Positions 1-5,791 of a DNA stretch of 10,374 nt are shown piece by piece; position 1 is the stretch's first letter; the number at the start of each line of letters is the position of its first letter. The position numbers and the translations under genes are program-made. This DNA comes from JBPCMN01 sp013695115 (GTDB lineage Bacteria; Actinomycetota; Acidimicrobiia; IMCC26256; JACDBD01): NCBI GenBank assembly GCA_051002235.1, contig JBPCMN010000002.1, forward strand, positions 1-10,374. The letters are read 5' to 3'. Below the pieces are notes generated by a model. The model searched no databases, was not told where the DNA came from, and worked only from the letters and a program-made list of their open reading frames with translations.

Positions 1-84
1 GCCGGCCTTGCCCTCGCCGTCGACCAGGGACTCGAGATCCCAGGCGACGTCGGCCGCAGTCAGCTCGGTCTCGGTGGTTGTCAT
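1..84 (-). CDS. Oligoendopeptidase F-like (M3 family) metallopeptidase, N-terminal fragment
   Basis: Only the first 28 codons lie in the window; the gene runs off the left edge, so the catalytic HEXXH region cannot be seen. The start is secure: an ATG whose first base is 84, with a strong Shine-Dalgarno (AGGAGGA) six bases before it. The visible peptide begins MTTTETELTAADVAWDLE and continues SLVDGEGKAG. A short acidic leader followed by an 'AWDLxxLVDG' segment is how many actinobacterial M3 oligoendopeptidases begin, from family knowledge. Such enzymes are cytoplasmic zinc peptidases that trim short peptides. The assignment rests on this short motif only. It is transcribed divergently from the DUF72 gene across a 142-base spacer. 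Confidence 0.55.
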   Translation of the reverse strand, partial: MTTTETELTAADVAWDLESLVDGEGKAG

Positions 85-90
85 CGGCGC

Positions 91-97
91 TCCTCCT
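91..97 (-). promoter_or_regulatory. Strong Shine-Dalgarno site of the peptidase gene
   Basis: On the minus strand the sequence reads AGGAGGA, six bases before the ATG at 84. It is the clearest ribosome binding site in the window and fixes the start of the partial peptidase. Most other genes here have weak or no such site. Confidence 0.75.
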
Positions 98-115
98 CGC
101 TTGGTCGCGCTCGCT

Positions 116-140
116 CGGCGGCCGGGATACCCGGCCGCCG
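116..140. other. Perfect 11-bp inverted repeat in the divergent spacer
   Basis: CGGCGGCCGGG (116-126) is followed by the 3-base loop ATA (127-129) and the exact reverse complement CCCGGCCGCCG (130-140). The repeat lies in the 85-226 spacer, about 31 bases upstream of the peptidase ATG and 86 bases upstream of the DUF72 start. No T-tract follows on either side, so it is not a standard intrinsic terminator. It could form an RNA hairpin in the 5' leader of the peptidase mRNA, serve as a dimeric operator, or be a copy of a dispersed GC-rich palindrome. The rest of the spacer holds one short A/T-rich patch (about 169-176) and no gene that I can support. Confidence 0.55.
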
Positions 141-214
141 CCCTCCGGGCCACTCGCCGCTCCCGCGCAAATTCACGGGTGGACTGGTCGGATGGCAGGC
201 CTTCCGACCTTGGG

Positions 215-220
215 TAGAAC
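215..220 (+). promoter_or_regulatory. Putative -10 element of the DUF72-MATE operon
   Basis: TAGAAC lies exactly six bases before the GTG start at 227. It matches TANNNT except for the last base. The same distance is seen for orn and the aminotransferase. Transcription would then begin at or beside the GTG, giving a leaderless mRNA; there is also no Shine-Dalgarno sequence before this GTG. No good -35 hexamer is visible at the usual distance. Confidence 0.4.
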
Positions 221-226
221 CATCCC

Positions 227-961
227 GTGCCCCTGCTGATCGGGACGTCGGGCTGGCAGTACCGCGATTGGCGGGGCCCCTTCTACCCTCGTGACCTCCC
301 CCAGAAGACCTGGCTGGAGCACTACGCCGAGCGCTTCCCGACCGTCGAGGTGAACAACACCTTCTACCGACTCCCCGAGCGGTCCACCTTCGAGGCCTGG
401 GCCGAGCGCACCCCCGCCGACTTCTGCTTCGTCATCAAGGCCAGCCGGTACCTCACCCACCTGCGCCGGCTCCAGGATCCGGCCGAGCCGGTGGCGCGTC
501 TGGTCGACGCCGCCCGCGGCCTGGGCCCGAAGCTGGGCACGGTCCTGGTGCAGCTGCCTCCCACCCTCCGTCTCGACCTCGACCGGCTCGACGAGACCCT
601 GGGCGAGTTCGGGCGGCACGGCATCCGGGTCGCGCTCGAGGTCCGCCATCCGTCCTGGCTGATCGACGAGGTGTTCGAGCTCCTGCGAACCAACGACGTC
701 GCCCTGTGCCTCACCGACCGCGCCGGTCGCCGCGACGAGGTCCGGCGCACCGCCGGGTGGGGCTACGTCCGCCTGCACGAGGGGACCGCGTCACCCCGGC
801 CCTGCTACGGCGACGCCGCGCTGCGATCGTGGGTCGACCGGATCAACGACACGTGGTCGCGCACCGAGGATGTGTATGTGTTCTTCAACAACGATCCCCG
901 GGCGTGCGCGGTGCGCAACGCCGCCCGATTTTCCGAGCTCGCTGCCCGAGCGCGGCGATAG
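227..961 (+). CDS. DUF72 (YecE-like) TIM-barrel family protein
   Basis: This 244-residue protein has the family's usual length and its conserved blocks in order: GTSGW (6-10) near the N-terminus, EVNNTFYRLP (41-50), KASRYLTH (71-78), VQLPP (108-112), ALEVRHPSW (136-144), YVRLHEG (180-186) and VYVFFNND (216-223) followed by an N-containing C-terminal helix. DUF72 proteins fold as TIM barrels and are presumed cytoplasmic enzymes. No reaction is firmly established for the family, and none can be read from this sequence. The GTG start places the GTSGW strand at residue 6, as is normal for the family, and no upstream in-frame extension is needed. The stop is 10 bases before the MATE gene's ATG, so the two are probably co-transcribed. 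The family call is very likely; the function is unknown. Confidence 0.93.
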   Translation: MPLLIGTSGWQYRDWRGPFYPRDLPQKTWLEHYAERFPTVEVNNTFYRLPERSTFEAWAERTPADFCFVIKASRYLTHLRRLQDPAEPVARLVDAARGLGPKLGTVLVQLPPTLRLDLDRLDETLGEFGRHGIRVALEVRHPSWLIDEVFELLRTNDVALCLTDRAGRRDEVRRTAGWGYVRLHEGTASPRPCYGDAALRSWVDRINDTWSRTEDVYVFFNNDPRACAVRNAARFSELAARARR

Positions 962-971
962 CTTCCCCGCG

Positions 972-2300
972 ATGCGGGTCGAACGGCGGAGTGTCCACGA
1001 CCGCGAGATTCTCCGCCTCGCCGTCCCCGCGCTCGGCGCGCTGGCGGTCGAGCCGCTCTACATCCTCGTCGACACCGCGATCGTCGGCCATCTCGGCACC
1101 GACCCGCTCGGTGGCCTCGCGGTCGCGGGCAGCGTGCTCGTGGCCGTCTTCGGCATCTTCAACTTCCTGGCGTACTCGACCACCGCGGCGGTGGCCCGAC
1201 GGGTCGGGGCGGGGGACCGGCGGGCGGCAGCCGAGCAGGGCATCGCCGGGGTCTGGCTGGCCGTGGCGCTCGGGATCGCGCTCATGGCCCTCGGTCTCAT
1301 CTTCGCGCCCGCAATCGTCGACCTGATGGGCGCCTCGAGCTCCGTCGCGCCACCCGCGCTCACCTATCTGCGAATCAGCCTGCTCGGCGCGCCGTTCATG
1401 CTGCTGATGCTGGCGGGCATGGGATACGCGCGCGGCCTCCAGGACACGCGCTCCACGCTGATCATCGCGGTGGCCGCCAATGTCTGGAACCTGCTCATCG
1501 AGATCGTACTGGTCTACGGCTTCGACCTCGGGATCGCCGGGTCGGCCTGGGGCACCGTGAGCGCCCAGGTGGGCGCGGCGCTCGTGTACGTGGTGCTGAT
1601 CGGGCGGAGCGTGCAGAGGGAAGGTGCGGCGGTGCGGCCCCACGCCGCCACGATCCGCGCCGCTGCGGTCGTCGGCGGCCAGCTCGTGCTGCGCACTGGC
1701 ACTTTGCTCCTCGCCATCACCGGCGCCACGGCGGTGGCGTCACGCATCGGCGACGCCGACGTCGCCGCCCACCAGGTCGCGTTCCAGCTCTGGTGGTTCC
1801 TTGCCCTCGCCCTCGATGCCGTCGCGATCGCGGGGCAGGCGATGATCGGACGCTTCCTCGGCGCCGACGACCCCCTGCAGGCGCGCGCCGCCGCCCGGCG
1901 CATGATCGAGTGGAGCGTCATCGCCGGTCTCGTCCTCGGCGGACTCGTTGTACTGGCGCGCCCGTGGCTGGTACCGCTGTTCACCGAGGATCCCGCGGTG
2001 CGAACGCTTGCCCTCGATGTGCTGTGGCTCGTGGCCGCGCTCCAACCGCTCAATGCGGTGGTGTTCGTGCTCGACGGGGTGCTCATCGGTGCCGGCGATG
2101 CCCGCTATCTGGCGGGGGCGATGGCGAGTGCCACCTTCTTGGTTTTCGTCCCCGGCGCGGCGCTCGTGCTCGGGCTCGACGGCACGCTGGTCTGGCTCTG
2201 GGTCGTGATCTGCCTGTTCATGGCGGCGCGCCTCGTCGGGAACGTCACCCGCTTCCTCGGCGGCGGCTGGCAGGTCACCGGGGCCGTCCGCCACCGGTGA
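972..2300 (+). CDS. MATE family efflux transporter (DinF-like)
   Basis: This 442-residue membrane protein has about 12 hydrophobic segments in two halves of similar layout, as expected for the MATE fold. Family signatures are visible: HDREILRLAVPALGALAVEP at residues 9-28, VDTAIVGHLGT (about 33-43), and the C-lobe segment AIAGQAMIGRFLGA. MATE proteins export drugs, metabolites or organic cations across the inner membrane using Na+ or H+ gradients; the substrate here is not predictable. I chose the ATG at 972 because the family's conserved N-terminal helix starts just after it. The same frame is open further upstream (from 870), but that part overlaps DUF72 and has no transporter character. 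There is no clear Shine-Dalgarno site, so translation may depend on termination of DUF72 ten bases earlier. The resemblance is to the DinF-type subgroup common in Actinobacteria. Confidence 0.93.
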   Translation: MRVERRSVHDREILRLAVPALGALAVEPLYILVDTAIVGHLGTDPLGGLAVAGSVLVAVFGIFNFLAYSTTAAVARRVGAGDRRAAAEQGIAGVWLAVALGIALMALGLIFAPAIVDLMGASSSVAPPALTYLRISLLGAPFMLLMLAGMGYARGLQDTRSTLIIAVAANVWNLLIEIVLVYGFDLGIAGSAWGTVSAQVGAALVYVVLIGRSVQREGAAVRPHAATIRAAAVVGGQLVLRTGTLLLAITGATAVASRIGDADVAAHQVAFQLWWFLALALDAVAIAGQAMIGRFLGADDPLQARAAARRMIEWSVIAGLVLGGLVVLARPWLVPLFTEDPAVRTLALDVLWLVAALQPLNAVVFVLDGVLIGAGDARYLAGAMASATFLVFVPGAALVLGLDGTLVWLWVVICLFMAARLVGNVTRFLGGGWQVTGAVRHR

Positions 2301-2371
2301 AGCGCGCCTTCGATCCGAGGCTGACATCGCGTCGGTTTGCACCGGGACTCTCGACGCGGTGAGCTTCCTGG

Positions 2372-3310
2372 GTGCCTGACCCCTGGGACCACCAAAGTCC
2401 CACCATCGACCTCTCGAAACCCGGGGTCACCACGTCGGAGCAGCGCGACCCGGTCGCGACCGTCGAGACGCCCAGCACCGCGCTCGTCCCGGTGCCGCCC
2501 GCGCCCGGCCCCGACGACGCCGAGCTGCGCCAGGGCGACGTCGACGCCTGGGGCCGGAGCGAGCGCGCCCGCGAACTCGCCCGCACGATCTACGACCCCC
2601 TCTACCGCTATTGGTTTCGGGCGGAATGGGAGGGCCTCGAGCACGTCCCCACCACCGGGGGCGCGCTGATCGTCGCCAACCACGCGGCCGCCATCCCGTC
2701 CGACGCGCCGGTGATCATGCACGGGATCGAGACGGAGCTGCGCCGCCCGGTGTACGGGCTGGCCGAGAACCTCCTGCGGGCACTCCCGGTGGTCGGCACG
2801 CTCTGGGCCCGCGCCGGCGGCGTCGCCGCCCATCCCGAGAACGCCTACCGGCTCCTCCACGACGACCGCCAGCTCGTCCTGGTGTTCCCCGAAGGGACCA
2901 AGGGCACCGGCAAGCTCTACCGCGACCGCTACAACCTCCACCGCTTCGGCCGGGGCGGGTTCGTCGAGATCGCGATGCGCTCGGGCGTGCCCGTCGTGCC
3001 CATCGCGGTGGTCGGCGCCGAGGAATCGATGCCGATCGTGTGGAAGAGCCCGCGACTGGCGAAGCTGCTCAACATCCCGTACTTCCCGGTCACGGCCAAC
3101 ATGCTGGCGTTCGGCCCGCTGGGACTCATCGCCTACTTCCCTTCGAAGTTCAAGCTGCGGGTGCTGCCGCCCGTCCACTTCGACGTCGAGCCCGACCAAG
3201 AGCGTTACTCGCGCAGCCGGGTGATGGACGAGTCCGACCGGATCCGCGAGCGCATCCAGGACGCGGTGTTCGACATGCTCCGGACGCGCAAGAGCGTCTG
3301 GTTCGGATAG
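2372..3310 (+). CDS. Lysophospholipid/glycerolipid acyltransferase (PlsC superfamily)
   Basis: This 312-residue protein opens with about 55 residues of proline- and charge-rich, probably disordered sequence, followed by a PlsC-type acyltransferase domain. The catalytic histidine block reads VANHAAAIPSDAP (101-113), so H104 and D111 are spaced HX6D rather than the usual HX4D. The glycerol-phosphate binding block FPEGTKG (172-178) and VPIAVVGAEE (209-218) are clear. Such enzymes move an acyl group from acyl-CoA or acyl-ACP to a lysolipid or other acceptor at the inner face of the membrane; acceptor and donor are not predictable here. A similar HxGxLPxD-type motif occurs, from memory, in mycobacterial Rv0502 relatives, which also sit beside an SDR gene. 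The GTG start has no good ribosome binding site. A GTG at 2492 (residue 41) is a possible alternative and would keep the whole domain. The stop is 9 bases before the next gene. Confidence 0.88.
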   Translation: MPDPWDHQSPTIDLSKPGVTTSEQRDPVATVETPSTALVPVPPAPGPDDAELRQGDVDAWGRSERARELARTIYDPLYRYWFRAEWEGLEHVPTTGGALIVANHAAAIPSDAPVIMHGIETELRRPVYGLAENLLRALPVVGTLWARAGGVAAHPENAYRLLHDDRQLVLVFPEGTKGTGKLYRDRYNLHRFGRGGFVEIAMRSGVPVVPIAVVGAEESMPIVWKSPRLAKLLNIPYFPVTANMLAFGPLGLIAYFPSKFKLRVLPPVHFDVEPDQERYSRSRVMDESDRIRERIQDAVFDMLRTRKSVWFG

Positions 3311-3318
3311 GGAGGGGG
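3311..3318 (+). promoter_or_regulatory. Shine-Dalgarno site of the SDR gene
   Basis: GGAGGGGG directly follows the acyltransferase stop codon and precedes the GTG at 3320. Because it fills the whole gap between the genes, it supports both the GTG start and co-translation with the acyltransferase. Confidence 0.6.
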
Positions 3319-3319
3319 C

Positions 3320-4357
3320 GTGCGCGTCCTCGTCACCGGGATCGGCACCTTCTGGGGCAGCCGCATCGCCCAGGAGCTCGAGAACCGCGACGACGTCGAC
3401 GTCGTCGTCGGGCTCGGGACCAACGAGCCCGTGCTCCCGCTCGAGCACACCGAGTTCGTGCGGGCAGACTCCTCGTACTCGATCCTCCAGCGCATCGTGC
3501 ACGCCACCCAGGTGGACACGGTGATTCACACCCATCTGATCGTCGATTCCACCCAGATCAGCGGGCGGGCGACGCACGAGATCAACGTCATCGGCACCAT
3601 GAACCTGCTGGCGGCGGCGGGCACCGCCGGGAGCCCGGTGCGCAAGGTGGTGGTCAAGAGCTCGACGCTGGTGTACGGCGCCAACCGCTCCGATCCCTAC
3701 TTCTTCCGCGAGGAGTCGCAGCGCACCGGCGCGGCCCGCACCCGGATCGAGCGGTCGCTGCTCGAGGTCGAGAGCTTCGTGAGTGATTTCGCCGAGGACA
3801 ACCCCCACATGATCGTGTCGCTGCTACGCATGACCAATGTCCTCGGCGACCACATGGAAACGCCGTTCGCCAAGGCGCTGCGGCTGCCGGCGGCGCCCGA
3901 GATCCTCGGCTTCGACCCCCGTCTTCAATTCACCCACGAGGACGACGTGACCGACGCGATGATCTACGCCACAACCCACGACGTGCCCGGCGTGTTCAAC
4001 GTGGCCGGCGACGGGACGCTGCCGTGGAGCGAGGTGTGCAAGATCGTGGGCAAGCGGCGCATCCCGATGCCGCCGGTGTTCACGAACCTGGCCGCCGAGC
4101 CCCTGCGGATCCTACGGGTGGTCGACCTCCCCCCGGAGATGCTCGACCTGCTGCGTTACGGGAAGGGTGTCGACAACACCCGCTACAAGCAGGCGGGGTT
4201 CACGTACCGGTACACGACCACAGGCACGGTCGAGGACTTCGCCCGAGCCCTGCGCCTGGAGTCGACGGTGGGCGACCGCCACCCGGCTTACAAGTACGAA
4301 CGCGACGTCGAGACCTTCTTCCGCCACTCCCCCGCCGTCGTCCGCGACCACGAGTAG
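3320..4357 (+). CDS. Atypical extended SDR / NAD-dependent epimerase-like protein
   Basis: This 345-residue protein has an N-terminal Rossmann fold (MRVLVTG...) and extended-SDR landmarks: NVIGTMNLL (89-97), VVVKSSTLVYG (110-120) and LQFTHEDDVTDAM (202-214). Two key motifs are altered. The nucleotide-binding loop is TGIGTFWG (6-13), with Thr where TGxxGxxG has its middle Gly and a Gly one position earlier. The YxxxK motif reads YGANR (119-123), so Arg123 replaces the catalytic Lys. The protein therefore probably binds a dinucleotide, but ordinary epimerase or dehydrogenase chemistry is doubtful. It could be a structural or regulatory SDR, or use a modified mechanism. The gene sits between an acyltransferase (9-base gap) and a crotonase (3-base gap). 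From memory, the acyltransferase/SDR pairing recalls mycobacterial Rv0502/Rv0501 (the latter annotated galE2), but the substrate is unknown. Confidence 0.88.
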   Translation: MRVLVTGIGTFWGSRIAQELENRDDVDVVVGLGTNEPVLPLEHTEFVRADSSYSILQRIVHATQVDTVIHTHLIVDSTQISGRATHEINVIGTMNLLAAAGTAGSPVRKVVVKSSTLVYGANRSDPYFFREESQRTGAARTRIERSLLEVESFVSDFAEDNPHMIVSLLRMTNVLGDHMETPFAKALRLPAAPEILGFDPRLQFTHEDDVTDAMIYATTHDVPGVFNVAGDGTLPWSEVCKIVGKRRIPMPPVFTNLAAEPLRILRVVDLPPEMLDLLRYGKGVDNTRYKQAGFTYRYTTTGTVEDFARALRLESTVGDRHPAYKYERDVETFFRHSPAVVRDHE

Positions 4358-4360
4358 CGG

Positions 4361-5113
4361 GTGCCGCTGCACGTCGATCGGCAGGGCCGGGTCGCGGTCC
4401 TCACCCTCGACGATCCCGAGCGTCGCAATGCCCTGACCGCCGCGCTGGTCGACGAGATCGTCGCCGCGGTCGACGCGGCCGAGTCGGACGACGGCGTGGG
4501 CGCGCTGGTCATCACGGGCGAGCCGCCGGCGTTCTGCTCCGGCGCCGACGTCGGGAACCTGGCGGCAATGAGCGATCGGGGCGCGGCCGGCTCGAGCGAC
4601 GACCCGGCGCTGCCGCGCGTCTACGAAGGATTCCTGCGGGTGCTGCGCTGCTCGGTGCCCACGGTCGCGGCGGTGAACGGGCCCGCGGTGGGTGCCGGCT
4701 TCAACCTCGCGCTGGCGTGCGACGTGCGGATCGCGGGCGAGTCAGCCCGCTTCGACACCCGCTTCGTGCGGCTGGGCATCCACCCCGGCGGCGGCCACAC
4801 CTGGCTGCTCGAGCGGGCGGTCGGGCCCCAGGCGGCGGCGGCGATGGTGCTGTTCGGGGAACGAGTCGACGGGGCGCGGGCCGCCGAGCTCGGGCTGGCG
4901 TGGCGGTGCGTGGAGGACGACCAGCTACTCGACGACGCAGTCGCGCTGGCCGAGCGCGCCGCCGAAGCGCCCCGCGACCTGGCGGTCAAAGTGAAGGCCA
5001 CGTTGCGGCAGGCCCCGTGGCAACCCGACTTCGACGCCGCGGTCCAACTCGAACTGGAGCGCCAACTCTGGTCGTTCGAGCAAGGGTTCTTTCGTCCACC
5101 GACCGACCGGTAG
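4361..5113 (+). CDS. Enoyl-CoA hydratase/isomerase (crotonase) family protein lacking both hydratase glutamates
   Basis: At 250 residues the protein is the normal length for the crotonase fold. The first oxyanion-hole segment CSGADVGNL (59-67) and the second, GPAVGAGFNLALACD (107-121), are both clear, so acyl-CoA binding is likely. Aligned by eye on the 'ACD' landmark to rat mitochondrial hydratase, the positions of catalytic Glu144 and Glu164 are Asn115 and Phe135. The downstream block reads LGIHPGGGHTWLL (138-150), a form I recall from a distinct actinobacterial crotonase subgroup. Simple hydratase activity is therefore unlikely; isomerase, hydrolase, decarboxylase or another CoA-ester reaction is possible. 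The GTG start lies 3 bases after the SDR stop, making this the last gene of the acyltransferase-SDR-crotonase operon. Strong hairpins follow within 40 bases of the stop. Confidence 0.9.
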   Translation: MPLHVDRQGRVAVLTLDDPERRNALTAALVDEIVAAVDAAESDDGVGALVITGEPPAFCSGADVGNLAAMSDRGAAGSSDDPALPRVYEGFLRVLRCSVPTVAAVNGPAVGAGFNLALACDVRIAGESARFDTRFVRLGIHPGGGHTWLLERAVGPQAAAAMVLFGERVDGARAAELGLAWRCVEDDQLLDDAVALAERAAEAPRDLAVKVKATLRQAPWQPDFDAAVQLELERQLWSFEQGFFRPPTDR

Positions 5114-5126
5114 CCCCGACAGAATC

Positions 5127-5148
5127 GCCGCCGCCCATTGGCGGCGGC
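5127..5148. terminator. Hairpin of the convergent terminator, first element
   Basis: GCCGCCGCC (5127-5135), loop CATT, then GGCGGCGGC (5140-5148): a perfect 9-bp stem. It begins 14 bases after the crotonase stop, in the spacer between two convergent operons. There is no T-tract, which is common for terminators in very GC-rich Actinobacteria. A role in ending transcription in both directions is inferred from position and symmetry. Confidence 0.55.
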
Positions 5149-5157
5149 ACCTACTCC

Positions 5158-5184
5158 GGGGGGTTGCGAGGGGCGGAGCCCCCC
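5158..5184. terminator. Hairpin of the convergent terminator, second element
   Basis: GGGGGG (5158-5163) can pair with CCCCCC (5179-5184). Alternatively, GGGGC (5170-5174) pairs with GCCCC (5178-5182) around a GGA loop. GGGGCGGAGCCCC-type hairpins are frequent after genes in high-GC Actinobacteria, from general knowledge. The element ends two bases before the GNAT stop codon at 5186-5188, so it would also lie in the 3' end of the minus-strand operon transcript. Confidence 0.5.
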
Positions 5185-5185
5185 G

Positions 5186-5791
5186 CTAAGAGAGGAACTT
5201 GCCGACGATGTCATCGCGGCGCTCGTCCCACTCCTCGATGGTGATCGCGTAGCGGGCGTGGTCCTCCCACACGCCCCGGATCTGGAGGAAACGCTCGGCC
5301 AGACCCTCCTCGCGCAATCCGAGCTTGTCCATCACCCGCCGGCTGGCCGAGTTGCGGGGGACGATGGCGGCCTCGATGCGGTGCAGCCCCAGGCACTCGA
5401 ACCCGTGGCGCAGGATGACCGCCACGCCTTCGGGCACGTAGCCCTGGCCGGCGTGCTCGGCGTCGACCCAGTAGCCGACGAACGCGGACTGGAACGGCCC
5501 GCGCTGCACGCTGCCCAAGCTCACCTCGCCGATGAACACGCCGTCATGGAGGAACATGCCGTACCCGTGGGCCGTGTCGAAGTGGCGCTGACGCTCCCAC
5601 GCCCCGCACCGCGCCTTGAACGCGTCGGGATCGGTCGCGGGATCGGGGCTGGTCGGGTCGGGCAGCGGCTCCCAGGGCTCGAGCCATTCGCGGCTGCGCT
5701 CGCGCACCGCCCGCCACTTCTCGAAGTCGGTGCTCTTGAGCGGGCGCAGGTCCACCCGGGGACCGCTCAGCGCGTCGTCCTTCTCCTTCAT
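5186..5791 (-). CDS. GNAT family N-acetyltransferase, RimJ/RimL-like
   Basis: This 201-residue protein has the GNAT fold throughout. It opens with VDLRPLKSTDFEKW (13-26) and RERSREWLEPWEPL (30-43), the latter typical of RimJ/RimL-type N-terminal acetyltransferases. The acetyl-CoA pyrophosphate loop is AGQGYVPEG (114-122), and the motif B region runs NSASRRVMDKLG (147-158) and on through LREEG (159-163). RimJ/RimL enzymes acetylate N-termini of ribosomal proteins, but close relatives act on other proteins or small molecules, so the substrate is open. Its ATG overlaps the TGA of the acyl-CoA synthetase (ATGA, 5788-5791), so the two are almost certainly translated together. That pairing raises the possibility that it acetylates the synthetase, as Pat and AcuA do in other bacteria, although its sequence looks more RimJ-like than AcuA-like. 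It is the last gene of the operon. Confidence 0.9.
   Translation of the reverse strand: MKEKDDALSGPRVDLRPLKSTDFEKWRAVRERSREWLEPWEPLPDPTSPDPATDPDAFKARCGAWERQRHFDTAHGYGMFLHDGVFIGEVSLGSVQRGPFQSAFVGYWVDAEHAGQGYVPEGVAVILRHGFECLGLHRIEAAIVPRNSASRRVMDKLGLREEGLAERFLQIRGVWEDHARYAITIEEWDERRDDIVGKFLS

Noticed and set aside
8..217. A 69-codon plus-strand frame in the left spacer
   Set aside because: It overlaps the peptidase start and its Shine-Dalgarno on the other strand, crosses the hairpin, and has a Ser/Arg-rich composition with no ribosome binding site.
870..971. Longer N-terminus for the MATE transporter from an ATG inside DUF72
   Set aside because: The added 34 residues overlap DUF72 and do not resemble a transporter N-terminus; the ATG at 972 fits the family start.
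3389..3406. Perfect 18-base palindrome GACGACGTCGACGTCGTC
   Set aside because: It lies inside the SDR gene and encodes part of the Asp/Val-rich stretch RDDVDVVV; repeated GAC and GTC codons give such symmetry by chance.
2105..3808. A 567-codon open frame on the minus strand across MATE, acyltransferase and SDR
   Set aside because: It runs antisense to three recognised genes and has a biased composition without domains.
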